Source of the DNA: Nageia nagi
Lineage: Eukaryota > Pinophyta
NCBI GenBank assembly: GCA_050084985.1
Contig: JBITNC010000001.1
Location: 67,084,001 to 67,148,000, forward strand
Direction: 5' to 3'
DNA: 64,000 bases
How positions within the stretch are numbered: position 1 is the first letter of the stretch; every line of letters begins with the position of its first letter. This document shows positions 33,390 to 46,362 of the stretch, in pieces. The translations under genes and the position numbers were made by a program. The notes under the pieces were generated by a model. That model ran no database searches and was not told the DNA's origin. It saw only the letters and a list, made by a program, of their open reading frames with translations.

Positions 33390-35940
33390 TCAACATGCAA
33401 TCCCTACATAAACTGAACCAAATGGGTCTAGTTGTAGTAAAATATAACAATGTCTTCAGGTCACTCACTAAAGTGTCATTTGACTATAAAGTAACTTATT
33501 CAGTCAACTTGGTTCTACCTTGAAAAATGCTTTTATCTACCACAAATCAATTTTAGAAAATGATAAGATCATGAGGCAAATTCAAGAGTTCATTTAAAAG
33601 GTCCGTCTCAAATAAAGTTCTTCACCATGTTGTAGTCTAAATGTCCTAGCCTCAAAGGAATATAAGACATGTAGAGTATTAAGCACTGAACAAGCTCATT
33701 ATGAAGAATTATTATTTGCTCTTAGGTAGATGAGTTGTTAGATAAACTTCATGGGCAACGTTCACCAAAATTGATTTCAAGGTTAGTTATCATCAGGTAC
33801 CCATCGACCACACTATTGTTTGAAAGACCATATTCAAATCCAAAGAGAGTTTATTCAAATATTTGGTTATGCCATTTGACATGACTAATGGACTTGCAAC
33901 TTGCATGAAGATGGTGGATGATATTATATGACCCTTTACCAACACATTTGTGTTTTCTTACTTAAATGATATTGCCATCTATAGTAGAACTTGGAAGCAA
34001 TACTTGAATCATCTTCGAGAGGTGCTCTGAACTATTTAGAACACATTGTATGTAGATTTGTATAAGTACATATTTGCAAAGAAGAAAATTCATTACCTTG
34101 GGGTGCATTTTTAATGAAGTCGTCCATATTGATCCAAAAAATATTTGAATAATTTGACAGTAATCTACCACAAAGATTCTCATAAAGCTTCATAGTATCT
34201 TACATCTTGCCAATTTCTATTGAAGATTTATGTTTGGGTTCTCACATATTACATGGACATTAAACCAAGTAAGAAAAGGAGCTAAACCAAGTTCCAATGG
34301 CGAGATACACAACAAAAAGCATTTAAGAAGCTAAAGGAGTAATTTTCTCAACACCTACTATTACCTTTCGTAATCTGCAACAACTCTTTGAGTTGATGAT
34401 TGATGCATTAGAATATACGAAGGTAGTTGTTCTCACACTATGTGGACACCATGTTGCATATCACAAGGAAACACTCAATGGAGTAATTTGAAAATATCCC
34501 ACATATGACAAGAAGATCTATGCCATTTTTCAACCTTTTAGACAATGGAAACACTATATCTTGGGCAAACACCCTTGAAATTCTTTCAAACATGGTGAGA
34601 AAAGGGAGACGTCCAAAGCAGGCCACAAATCAACAACAATTTCATTTAATAAACAAAAATTAGAAAGGAAATGCTAATTCGATAGCAAATTGTTTGAATT
34701 GACCATCAATTATGTCACAAACCACCATTCTTGATGTATGTACACATGAGACTTCTAATTCATTAACCTTGTATAAAGTTGATTATGATTTTGTTGATAC
34801 ATATTGAGATCTGAAGGCAAGTAAGCATGATTTTAATCCTTTTTTGCATAATGATCTCTTTTATTGCATGGAACACATCTATGTATCATGTGGTGAGCGA
34901 CAAAAGATGATGTGGGAAGCACATACCAATATACTAGCCGGTCTCTTTAATGTGGAGAGGGCATTGCTAGTTCCTCAAAGTACTTTCATTGCCCTAAGAT
35001 GAGTAATGATGTTGAGAAATACATCAAATATTGTACCACCTTGTGTTATTACCAAGCCAATGAACATAAAATAATGATTGTATAAATCATTGTCGGTGCC
35101 CACTAAACATTGGTAATCTATCTCAATGGATTTTCTCTCATTTATTTTTTAGGTTTTCAAAAATGGCTATTATGATTGCTTGTAACAAAATCACTTTAAC
35201 AAAAGAGACTGTCAAGTTTTATTTCAACCACATATGGATTAGATAAGGAAAGCAAATTTTTGAGCATTTTGTAGTGTATTCTTTGGGATATAATATACAC
35301 TAAGTTGATCAAGTCCATAACCTTCAATTATTAGATTGATCGATAAACCAAGGTCATGAATCGACTGACTATACATATGCCTCAAATGTATAACTCAAAG
35401 CATCCAAAAACATCATATTAAAGCCTATTTTGCGTCCAACATGGGTATAGCCACCCTTTTCACAATTTAATCAACAACAACCCATTTCATGTATGCTTCG
35501 GGTTTCATCCTTTAGTACCCATTGATATAGCATTTTCAACACAAATCATAGAGTATACAACACATGGACAAAAAGAACTAAAAGGAGCAACAAAGCTCAT
35601 AGAATAAAATCATCATACTTAACAAGTAGATGATTTATGATAGAATGCGAATGAGAAGCATAAGCACATTGTGAACAACATCGTATTCCAAACAAATTTA
35701 AAATTGGAGAATTACTTTGATTGAGACTTCAAAAGGAGAGACATGCAAGATCACATAGAAAGACCAAACCCCTACATTATGGACATCACACCATCACGAA
35801 GAAAGTGGGAGCAAATGCTTTCATGTTGCATCTACCATACTATCTTGGTCTACATCACATCTTCAACATGGAGACTCTCAATCCCTATCATCCACCTCTA
35901 TTTGGACATTTTAGTAGTAACAGAACAAGTGAGGATTGAA
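33390..35940 (+). pseudogene. Ty3/gypsy pol relic: RT, RNase H, integrase with C-terminal domain
   Basis: Domain order RT-RH-IN identifies Ty3/gypsy. RT: ALNKLIMKN near 33683, FTKIDFKVSYHQVPIDHTI near 33763, LVMPFDMTNGLATCMKMVDD near 33865 and SYLNDIAIYS near 33957 (the YLDD box reads YLND). RNase H follows: QQKAFKKLKE near 34310, YDKKIYAIFQPF and RQWKHYILGK near 34507-34570, SIANCLN near 34680. Integrase: EAHTNILAGLF near 34918 (zinc region) and SISMDFL near 35115. The end (35760-35900) has KPLHYGHHTITKKVG and GLHHIFNMETLNPYHPPL, as in gypsy integrase C-termini. Many stops. No flanking LTR was recognised. Confidence 0.9.
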
Positions 35941-38900
35941 GAAAACAATGACTAAGATCACAAGGAGAGAATTTATTAAGATGCAAAAAGTAATCAATGA
36001 AAGAATAAACTTGAATTGAAACACTCTAAGATTGTTTATTCAGCAAATTCGAAGTAGAACTTATAGGCCTTCAATGAGTAACTGATCTGAGTTCATTGAG
36101 TTTACAACTTTGACAAAAATGCATGTTGAGAACAGTTACACAAATCCACTAAAACATAATCAAATTAGCTAAATGGAAGTTACATTCATGCTCTGGACCA
36201 CTCTTCCATCATCCTAGACAAGTAACAAATCCTACAAGAACGTGCAATGAGGAAAAACGGATCAAAAACCATTAATAACTCGTAACTGTCCAGGAACTCT
36301 GTCAAAACGCAAGGGGTCTCTAGAAACGCAGTCGCGTTATAGAGAGCAGGCAAAACGCAGTCGCTCGGAATAAAACACGATCGCATTTCAAAATGAGTCA
36401 AAGAATCAAATAAAGCAAGTTCCACGCTTGGTACCAAGTCTTAACACAATGTAGACCATTTCATCTCAAGGGGCGACAACTAATGTAGGTGGATCTCTAC
36501 AAATTAGGTAGTGATACAATAAATAAAATTTGCTATCTAAAAATCGCATATTTTTTACAACCCAAAGTCCATGTGACATTAACTAATGTAATATTCATTT
36601 AATGTTTTCTTGTAACTTGCAAAAAGTGAGCCACGACATTTGATTATGGTGACCTAATACCTTCTGTGAGTTTCTATATAACTAGAGGTATCTCGAATGC
36701 AAAATATTAACAAGAAGCAATAACATAGCCTAGTAACATATAAAACATATCTTGCGAAGTTAGTTTTGCGCTTGGCTTAAAATTGTAGCTACTAATATAT
36801 GTTGATTCACTCTTGTCTTTCAACGTAACACTAATTTCAACGTAACACTAATTGTAAAGGGAGAAAATATTAAAATCCAAACACACATCACACAAAGGTT
36901 GTAAGTTTTGGTTTTAGACTTTAGATGTTATGAAACCTTGTTTCATCATTCAAATGGACTTCGATGTTCTACAAATTATTTGCATTCATCAATCCTCATT
37001 AAATCCATCTTATTAAAATTTATAACATGTAAATTGAAAAAGATTACATAACAAAGGCATTGGCAAATTTCACGCAATAAAAGCATTCAACAAATTTATA
37101 TTACAACACATCTCTAAGTAAACTAATAGAAAATTTCAATGATAAGCACAAAAAGCATTAGCTTGCATATGATCTCTTATATTTTGATAGATTATAAACT
37201 CTCATAGTATGAAAACCTGAAAAAAGAAATACCTGCTTGAATCTTTCCTTTGAGGTTGATATGTATAACACCCATTCCAATTAAGATTTGCCATCTTCAA
37301 AAACGTTTTGGACTCCTAATTATGTGAATTAAAATATAACATCCCAACTGGTAAAGGATGGGATAAATTTCTCTGACCATAAATTAAAAATGCAAGTCCT
37401 TTGAAGTATAATTGTAACTAAGGCACTATTTCTTAGAAAAACTGTCAAAACAATATGACAAAGGCTCTAGACATTCTATTTTGCATTGCTTATCTAAAAT
37501 TTTAATTCAGTTGTTAATTACTGTATTGCAAGCAATTCATAACGCAAAATAAATAGGGTGTCTTTATTTTGTTCAGTTTCATAATTATATATCTTATGGC
37601 TGTATTTTTCACAGACTTTCAAGGTGAAAAAATATTCATTCTGCACTTTGTTCCGAGTGGTTCAAGCAAGACAGGATATAAGATCCAAAGAGATCAAGGA
37701 TGAATCACAAGCGTAAAAATCTATATCTTCAAGATCATGAAAGATGGCTCATTTACATATTACAGGATATAGATAATAGATACATCTCAAAAACTGTGTC
37801 TTCCGTCCTAAAAACGTTTATTAGGTTGAATTAATTTCTTAAGAACAATCTCCTCACTGAAAACTAGCCAACTTGCAAAACGTTGTGGGCTTGCATTTAT
37901 TTCCATTCTGGAGGATCACAATAATTCATTTTATACGGAGCAACAAAAGGACCTTCCAATACCCCCAAAGGCTGCGTTCAATTCATTCCACAAATGCCAT
38001 AGAGATATTGATTTATATATACATATTCAAAATCACAATTTGGTCATTATTATATTATATTTAGATGACTTGTTCATTACTTCCAACCTGGCACGTTTTT
38101 ATAGTAGTGTGTAATAAAGGAGGACTTGGGTTTTCATTATCTTACCCTATGTTTAAGATTGAAAATATTCTTACTGAGAAAAAGACCATCAATAATCACA
38201 CAGCACAAACATAAAATTCAACATCAACATAAGTCGTTGCATTTATTTCTTGTCAAATACGTTAATAAAAATCCCTTAATTTTTAGAAGCTGAGATCCTA
38301 GTTACAATCAAGATAGGAATAGAAGCTACTTAGGAGGAGATTGTGTCATCTTTGAATTTATAACTTGTGTTGCTACATGTTTGTGTAGACGGACATCGAC
38401 CCAAAACTTATGTCAATACAAGTTGTGGAAACAATGTTTTACATCTGACATATATTTTACCATGATTTTGCTGTCAGCAACAATTTTGTCCTTTTTGTAT
38501 GTTCAAGCCAATTACAACTAATCTTTGTTTCCTAGTGGAAGCTGACATGAAAAGTCCTTATGGATAAGCATTTTCACATTCCAGTAATCCCACATTTGAA
38601 ATTCCTGGATGTGAAAGATGATTGGATATTGATATTGATATTTTATTTTTCGGTTGCAATATTTATATCATATATGTAGTATTCCGGGCATTTCTGCCAG
38701 CAGTGGTATTGAATTTAGAGATTATTGGATAAATATTTACAACTCCTAACGGAAGTCGAAGTGTTGTAGAAGAACAAAGGGGAATTTCAAGAAGAAACTT
38801 AAATCTCAAAAAGAAGTCCTTTCCTCCATGAAGAACAAATTTGAAGAAGAAAAAGAAGTGCATACCAAAAACAAAGGAAAAAACATTCACTTCACGAGAT

Positions 38901-39850
38901 GCAGTGGAAAGTTAAATTCACAATTCAAATGCTAGAAATCATTTAGGTCAAGTTTCAAACATTGAAAATGAAAGAGAAGTCAACATGGTAAGCTCAACAA
39001 AGTCTACTTCTAGTTCCACATAGAGTAATAGTGAATTATTCACAATTTTTTTGAAACATAGTAAACATTTTAGCTATGAGATTTTGAAGAAAAGGGGTTT
39101 GATGGCTATGGTCTTGGAACGAATAGCCAAGGAGTATGTGATGATCTCAAACTAATGGATCATGCTCAAACGTGCCCTAGGAGGGGACGTTTGACAAGAA
39201 ATTTCGGATTTAGTCAATTCTACTCAAACCTAAGTTGCATGAAACGTGGAAACGTTTCCGAAACGGACATGGAAATGTGACCACTCTAAAATCAGTACGT
39301 TGGGGGAAATGTGTAATATAAACAATAAAAAATATATATATCTTTGTTTTTTTTTAAAACCACATTAACTTGCAAAAAAAAAAAGAATGATACGCATAAA
39401 TAATATTTTAGAAGGATTGCAATGTCTATATTAACTCCCATAGATGATTACATGATGCAAAATCCAAAATAAGCCTTTATAGATGAGGCTTACAAGTTTA
39501 CAAGTTTCGTCCAATTTTCCAAGTTTCAAGAGGTTTCCAAAATGGAAACGTGACTGTTTTACAACTTTCCTAAAACTTAGACTCAAAAATGTAAAAATAC
39601 TCCAACATCTAACAAGAATTGACATAATTACGAATTACAAACAAAAATAGCTCAAGCAACCCAACGTAGGAAAAAGAAAGCAATAACAGATTTTATACTA
39701 TGAAAATAGCACTGCAGATCCAACATCCAAGCAATAAGAGATTATGAGATGAAAAAGCACTCATCCTAAAACATGCACCCCCCACCTTAACAAAAATACT
39801 ACACCTCATTTCAGGCCAATCAAAAGGTGACATGTGGCAATGTCCAAAGT
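35941..39850. other. No gene recognised
   Basis: About 3.9 kb of AT-rich sequence. It contains a small GC-richer cluster at 36302-36400 (listed) and a GGAAACGTTTCC palindrome near 39255 inside a fold-back-rich patch (39230-39300 and 39530-39560 share GGAAACGTG-type strings). No frame or domain could be supported. Confidence 0.5.
36302..36400. repeat. Cluster of AAACGC(A)GTCGC motifs
   Basis: Four related strings in under 100 bp: AAACGCAAGGGG, AAACGCAGTCGCG, AAACGCAGTCGCTC and AAACACGATCGCATTT. They are unusually CpG-rich for this region. Confidence 0.6.
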
Positions 39851-39989
39851 TATAAACAGAAAGTCACCGCTTCTATTTAATCACTTCATTTTGTTTAAGG
39901 CTTTCAACTTGCACCATTTCCAGGCATTGCAAAAGAACTACCAGAAAACAGTGCACCCAAGAGAAATAAGGATTTTTTGAAGACATCCA

Positions 39990-40690
39990 AATCATTCAAA
40001 CTATTGCATCCACTACCGATATTAGTGAAGACTTACAAGATGAAATCATCCACTCCTGTGGTTTGTTCAATGCCACTATGATGCTTTTTCTTGTTGCTTT
40101 TCTTGACTTGTGCTATGAAGTGGCCAAGCACTGCAATTTTGATAAGAGAATTCAAATAGATATTTAGGGGAATGTTATTATTGACTTCATTCCAACATGG
40201 ATTGAAGCTGCTTTTGAGTGGAGAAGATATGGAGATGAATACACTGAAGCTCATTCCGTGCACTTCCATGATAGCACTACCAAGGCTGGGGACTGTATTA
40301 GACAGTAGCTTTATGAAGATTACCAATGCATCTAAGGCCAAAGATCAGTCAGTGCCCTCATAGAAGTGTTCATCCCCACAATATCTAAATTGATCACACT
40401 ATTATCTTGGGTCACAGGAGAAGAGAATGACACCAAGTATAGAAAGGAATACGCTGGCTCCATTGCCATGATTAGCTCCGAGATAAAGAATAGAAAAATC
40501 TTCATGCATGCCAACTTCGAGGAAGTCATTAAATAACACATGCAATCTGTAAATCAGCCACCATGATTCTAGTTATTTTCCAAAATTTTAAAAAATTTTG
40601 TGCTCAGTCAGCTAGGACAGTTGCGCACCAAAACTCGACTAAACCTACTATCATCATCAGTCAACCTGGCAAGTAGAGCACCAAATGTCA
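39990..40690 (+). pseudogene. Unnamed repeat-borne ORF family, copy F (internally deleted)
   Basis: Plus-strand copy with the N-terminal module best preserved in the window. From about 40024: EDLQDEIIHSCGLFNATMM, FLDLCYEVAKHCNFDKR, NVIIDF, then FEWRRYGDEYTEAHS near 40214 and FHDSTTKAGD; then VFIPTISKL and KYRKEYAGSIAMISSEI near 40365-40485. These align block by block with copy D, and parts with B and E. After about 40535 it jumps to the C-terminal strings seen in B (HMQSVNQ against HMQTANQ), so the whole middle (RWS.VISD, NSYLV, GHGDFY and acidic segment) has been deleted. Stops at about 40167, 40306 and 40333. Confidence 0.78.
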
Positions 40691-41418
40691 ACTAACTTAG
40701 TTGTAATGACAACTTGTAATATTTTAATGTTTTTTTATAGAATTGGATCTTTTGTGGCTCTTTTCTAGTTTGAAAGTTTTCATTTCTTTCATTAAAAACT
40801 TTCAAGGTTTAGGAGAAAATTGTCGTTCAAATAGTCAAAAACACTTCAAATTGCTTCTAGTTTGCTACTTGTTTGCCTCTCACATATGAAACAAATGCTA
40901 AGTTCCTTTGATTGCATTGGTCTATTTCACGGAGTACAATAATCAGCCTTGTATTGCCTTGAGCTCTATACTCAAATATAATTGCACATTAATAGTTTAC
41001 TTTGAGCTAGATTGACTGAATGGAGACTTCATGATTGATTCGGAAAAGAATTATTTTAGACAATGCTTTGTTGTGACAATCATGTTGTGATCTAACCAGT
41101 ATTGAATCATTCTCATTTATTTGTTTTTTTTTTGCTTGCTTTCTTTTTTTAAAAAACCACAACTTTCAACTATTGCATAAACACCTTGTCCCTATAAAAA
41201 AACGTGAGTTAATAAATACTACCTCAATCAAATCAATTGAGTTAATTCCCCAAAACCATAGAAAATTGTGCTCCTACAATGTGAACACAAACAAACCTTG
41301 AGGTTTCAATCCTTTCAAGAGAAGGTAAGTTGCGCTAGCTCACCTAAATGTTGGGTTTCTTTCCCGTCTTGATCATGTAGGCGGTCGAAGAATAAAAGGA
41401 AATATTTCCTTCCAAACA
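40691..41418 (+). other. Copy F 3' region and element end
   Basis: Aligns with the 3' region of element B through TGTGATCTAAC, CATTCTCA, TCAAGAG.AGGTAAGTT and CTAAATGTTGGGT. It ends GGAAATATTTCCTTCCAAACA-like sequence at 41418 where B ends GGTTTCCATCCTGACA. The next five bases are GAAGG; a matching left copy was not found because the left end of F is undefined. Confidence 0.6.
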
Positions 41419-43269
41419 GAAGGGGAGAAGAGTTTTGATCCTTTTGATGTGCTTCCTTGAGCAAAAAAAATGATTTCCCTAGCTCCTCAATACCCATGTC
41501 CCACTGACATGTCCACAAGCATGCTAGGTGCATGTTTTCTCCTTTTGAGAGGGTAAACATGAAAATCAGCACTTAGCAAGGAGTGGTGGACTTTTGGTGG
41601 AATTTGAAACTTCCAAGAGCAAATAAACTTGATTTTTGATTCTCCCAATACGTATGTCTTAGAATTTTGATGGGACAACTTGGGATTTTGAGGTTTTTCA
41701 TTTGTACAACCATGGTAAGAGCCGATTTTCTCTTTTAAAGGCCTAAAACACCAAAAACCTACACCTAAGAAGGGAATGAGCAATTTTAGAGTAAATTTAA
41801 AACTTCAAAGTTTAAATCTTCTTCTTTTTCCAAGCTCCTCTTCACGCCATCTTTACATTTTGTATCAAATTTTCACAAAAAAGTCCTTTTTTCTTTATTG
41901 GCACAATTCAACTATCCTTGAAGCCATTAACATCGAAAAACTGATTTTAGTCCACCAAGGACCATCTTCAATCATTTTCACAAAGTTCCAAGCCTAAATA
42001 TGCCTTATTTTGAATTGCCTAAAATCTCATGCTATCAAGCCTTGAATTTTGCATGAAATCCCATCTTTTCTGTTCATTAGATGTTTCTCCTTATCCCTTG
42101 ACCATTTTCAAGAGCAAAGTTACCTTATTTCAAATTTTTCTCTTGCCCAATCTTCTAAAACTATGCTCACCACTTAGAAACACCATTCTCTAGAGTTAGG
42201 AATCTTGAAAGCTCCAAAATTTATAGTCTGCATAATTGAATTGTCCTAAACGAATCGTGAATAGCCTTTGTGCACCATCTTAAGCCGTAGGATCTCTTTC
42301 AGAACACTCAGAAGCAGTAGGTCAAACTCCCTTCACTATTCTAATCAAAAAGTGCATCTCCAGATTTGCAAAAATAGGATCACCAAAATCTTGTATTTTT
42401 GGTCAATGTTGCCCTATATACCCTAGTTATGTGGAATATTTAAATAACTCAAATAATTGCCAAATTAACTTTAAAAATATGATGATTCATGCAAGTGCTC
42501 AAAATAAGGAAATTAGGGCAAAATTACTCATTTGTTTAACTCATGCACAAACATTATGAAATTAAGCCAAGCAAATGAGATATAAAAATATATATAAAAA
42601 CCAATAATTTTGAAACACCAAATCGAACCAAGATCAATGTCTAAAGCAACTCCATGTGTCTCCAAAGGGATGACGTCTCACCAAGGAGCTAGGACACCAA
42701 AATGAAGATTCCAAAAATGCACCAAATTGTCTCCTTGATGTCTCCCTTCCTAACGCTTGGATAGATTCTAGGATCCATTCTTAATCTTCAAAAATAGACG
42801 GCTAGGGTACATCATCACGCTCTAGGGCTATCTAACGCTAATTTTTTGAATAAGAGTGGTTCAAGCCTAGTTGCCACCTCGAGAGGTTTCATCTGCAAGA
42901 TGGGCTTTTTATGTACAAGTTTTGTCTTTGAAGAGAGAGAAGCATGTACTCCAAAAAGGGGTGTTTAAAAGATATCATTACATGCTTTCAAGTAGTGTGC
43001 TCATATCCCTTTTATAGTGCTCTTTGGAGAAGAAGTCTTTAATAATTTCTAGTTGGCTCACCCATCCAAGACATAATCATTTCTAACTAATATAGACATT
43101 CCTATATTGGGTGTGCACGTATCGCCGATTGCTAGAAAAATACAATAAAGAGGAGCGTACAACTTCATTTGACATAAGGAAATGGAACCCCTTGAATTTG
43201 GAATGTTGCAAATCTATCCCTTTCAAATTGCTTATCCCCAAGGAATTTGAAGGTAGAGCATAATTCTTT
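41419..43269. other. AT-rich tract resembling unnamed-element leaders
   Basis: No gene. It shares strings such as TTTTCAAGAGCAAAGTT (near 42109) with the leader of copy E (near 62480 and 62775), in the same orientation, so it may be a decayed leader of another minus-strand copy. A TATAAAAGGG-type box is on the minus strand at about 43007-43016. The minus frames at 41315-41783 show no recognised domain. Confidence 0.4.
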
Positions 43270-44200
43270 CCACATTCATCTTCATCTTAGAGTGTTGACA
43301 TGAGAAGAATTTTTGAGCATTCTCTTCCGAGACAATGGCTGGTCTTCGCCTTCGTTTCATAAGTATAAATAAAATCTACTAACTCATGTGAGTTACAAAA
43401 TCTCACACTTAGTATTTCAAACTTGTAGGGGTCTTTGTATGCTGATATCACGCACCAATCTTCTATATATTGTTGCCCAAAAATTAATATTTGTTTTTCG
43501 TCCATCCATATGTTTCCAAGCTGTTGATTAGGTAACACTCCCCATAATTTTGTAAAATTAGGGGACCCTCCATCAGGAGAAGAGAAAAAATACTAAGCAA
43601 GGTTTGGGAAGTGAGGGATTTGCTTTAGTGAACATATTTGCATAACATAATGACCAAACAGCCCGAAGAGCAACTTTAATGTCCACCCGAAGAATTCCAA
43701 TACAATACCAAGCCTAAAAGGTGTGGTGTTGACCTTCAAGGAGCAAACTAGGGCATATCTAAAATGTCTCTCACTGCTGGAATGATATTCGGAACCATGG
43801 CACAGTACGCTCCCTCAAAATATGAACCCTCTACACCGAAGGAGCCCTCCTCAGACCCTAGCTAACCACCAAAGTAGAAGATATACCTCGGAATACATCG
43901 AATGGGCAAGGGTGTTGCACCACTGTCGTAGATGATCAAGATCCCTCAACCTGAAAGCCCTCCTAGAAGCTACACCTAGGAGACATGCTTAGCGCCGCTA
44001 AGTTTTCTTGTCCTCTGGACGATATAAAGTATAATAATAATCATGTATATTCAACAATAACGCTCCAATTTCTCCTTATACACTTGCTTTATCTGGATCT
44101 CACACAAAAGTCATCACTTGCGATTCCCACAATCATGATCGAGATCTCCAAGTACAATAATAACACCTAATCTAAGCTTGGGAAGGAGACGTCCCACTTG
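43270..44200 (-). pseudogene. Unidentified minus-strand coding relic
   Basis: Minus strand has an open stretch at 43538-43287 (83 codons) with WCVISAYKDPYKFEI and FCNSHELVDFIYTYETKAK, and continues upstream in other frames to about 43.8 kb. Composition is coding-like (balanced residues, few stops) and less AT-rich than the flanks. I do not recognise the family and cannot align it with the unnamed ORF copies. Confidence 0.35.
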
Positions 44201-44419
44201 AGGCTCATAGTGGGATCCATTGACCCATTAAGTCTTCTATCCCAAGATACAAATATCAAATTACAATGCATTAATAAAATATATTACAAGAGGAACCTAT
44301 TAGATTCCAAGACTAATCTCTACCATGCAAGGAAGACGTCACAACAAGTTCAACGTTCGAATCGCTTCAAAGAGGAGCGGGAAGGAATTCTAATTGTCAT
44401 TACTCTAAGATAGGACCAA

Positions 44420-45640
44420 TGCAATCAAATAGAGATGGAAGGTTCAATGTGAGTCAAACAAGATTTTGGATGAAGGATCTAGATAAATGTCATCAAATGA
44501 AAAATGAAATAGAATACCCTATCTACTTGTATGTTGAGAATCAAGCAACGAACATACTTTGCTTTCAAACACTTTGTGAAATGGAATAAGGATAATTTCC
44601 CTAAAAGTCATACTGCACAAACCAACTATGAAAGCTCTTAAATATACAATTCACAACACCAATATGAAAAGTTTCAAACTCAAGTCTTTGAGCATAACCA
44701 CTTTGTATTAATTTTGAAGAAGGATGTGCAAAGGTTTACAAATGTGCTCTCCACTTTCTAAAAGTTCTTCAATAATGAAGTTCTTAAATTAATGACACCC
44801 CATGTCTCTTATAGATTTTTGGAAACCCTTAAAGTGAATTTCGAAACCCTAATCCCTAATTACAAAATCAAAAGCTAATTACCAGCTAATTGAATACTAA
44901 TTCAGATTAAATTTTGACTTAGTAGAAATCCAATAAGTAAGCCAAAATTTGGCTAAAATATTAAAATTTGCAAAAATAGACCCCATCTATTCTAGCCATG
45001 GCAAGAAGATTGGTTGCACATGTGTTGCCGTTTTAGCTTTAAAATCTTCTCCCATGAAGGTCACAATATTTTGTATGACGCAATGGATTATCTGAGTGTT
45101 CCTTCATTTGATAGCAATTACTCCAAGATGGCTTTATTTTTCTAACAATTTCGTTGCACTATGCGACGAGTCTAACTCCTTTCATCTGCTTTCCTCTCCA
45201 TGAGCTATGTGGATCCTTTGGACACAACTGTTTCGTAATAGTGGCATGGATTGTTGTCATCACCTTCAAACAAAGGTATGTGGTATTCATATTCCTTTGC
45301 TTGTTCGCTAATAATGGCCTTGAGTTGAGTCTTTATGTCAATGAAATTGGTGGATTTGACTTTGATATAGAACAAGTAATCATAAAGCTGGAATCAGTCA
45401 TGAAAAAATCTAGCAGGATCAAGTGATGTGAAGCCTTTCTCTGTAATCAAACATTATGGAGTATCCCTTCTTCCATCGAATGATTAAATTGTCTAGTCCT
45501 TCCACCAGAGAATGTAAACCCTCCTCCTCAAAGTAAATTATCTCATATGGTGCCTTTGAAGGATATATGAAACTTGTATTTGGTATAAGAGATCTGATTA
45601 GCTTGTGTTTCTTTTTTAAAAGAAATAAAAACAAGTTTTA
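44420..45640 (-). pseudogene. Possible copy G: 3' end of another unnamed element
   Basis: Minus-strand tract that loosely resembles the 3' part of element B: 44700-45000 has the same order of strings as 25950-26160 (ACCACTTTGTATTA, TTTACAAA, a CCCCAT block and GGAAACCCT). The sequence above it (45.0-45.64 kb, with a 71-codon minus frame at 45634-45419) lies where the C-terminal coding part would be, but no conserved block is clear. Treat as tentative. Confidence 0.3.
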
Positions 45641-45919
45641 CCTAGTTTTGAAGTGCCTTACTCGATTATGGGGGCACATTCAAAGCTGCATTGTTACCTG
45701 TATACAAAAATATTAAACACCTAAAAAAAAACCAAACTAAAAAAAAACCATTCAAAAAACAAAATAACATAATTTAAAAAATAACTTAAAGATTATACCT
45801 GAAATGTTCACAACACCCTGTTTCTTAAAAAATTTTTTCAAATCCCATACAAATTCAACTCTAAAAAATCTAAAAGCAAAAATGTATTAAACTAATGAAT
45901 GGATAAACTAAAATGAATT
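45641..45919. other. A-rich low-complexity stretch
   Basis: Runs of A with short AAACCA and AAAATAAC strings, leading into the minisatellite. No gene. Confidence 0.6.
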
Positions 45920-46362
45920 AAACCCTAAAAATTCTAAACCCTCCAAATTTTAAACCCTAAAAATTTTAAACCCTAAAAATTTTAAACCTTAAAAATTTTA
46001 AAAATTTTAAACCCTAAAAATTTTAAAAATTTTAAACCCTAAAAATTTTAAACCCTAAAAATTTTAAAAATTAAAAATTTTAAACCCTAAAAATTTTAAA
46101 CCCTAAAAATTTTAAAAATTTTAAACCCTAAAAATTTTAAAAATTTTAAACCCTAAAAATTTTAAACCCTAAAAATTTTAAAAATTTTAAACCCTAAAAA
46201 TTTTAAACCCTAAAAATTTTAAACCCTAAAAATTTTAAAAATTTTAAAAATTTTAAAAATTTTAAACCCTAAAAAAATTTTAAACCCTAAAAATTTTAAA
46301 CCTAAAAAAATTTTAAACCTTAAAAATTTTAAACCTTAAAAATTTTAAACCCTAAAAATTTT
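45920..46362. repeat. AAACCCT-AAAAATTTT composite minisatellite
   Basis: About 443 bp built from two small modules: the 7-bp AAACCCT (the plant telomere repeat on one strand) and the 9-bp AAAAATTTT. The usual unit is 16 bp (one of each); units with the 9-bp module alone are interspersed. I count about 22 telomere-like heptamers including AAACCTT and AAACCT variants. No pure telomere array is present. Confidence 0.93.

Noticed and set aside
39250-39265. GGAAACGTTTCC palindrome as a transposon end
   Set aside because: A 12-bp palindrome without flanking duplication or a second end is too little evidence.
45154-45426. 90-residue plus-strand frame as a gene
   Set aside because: It lies opposite the possible copy G region, has no recognisable motif, and its Phe/Ile/Val-rich composition fits a shadow frame.
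45920-46362. True chromosome end or interstitial telomere array
   Set aside because: Heptamers are never in uninterrupted tandem; each is separated by the AAAAATTTT module.
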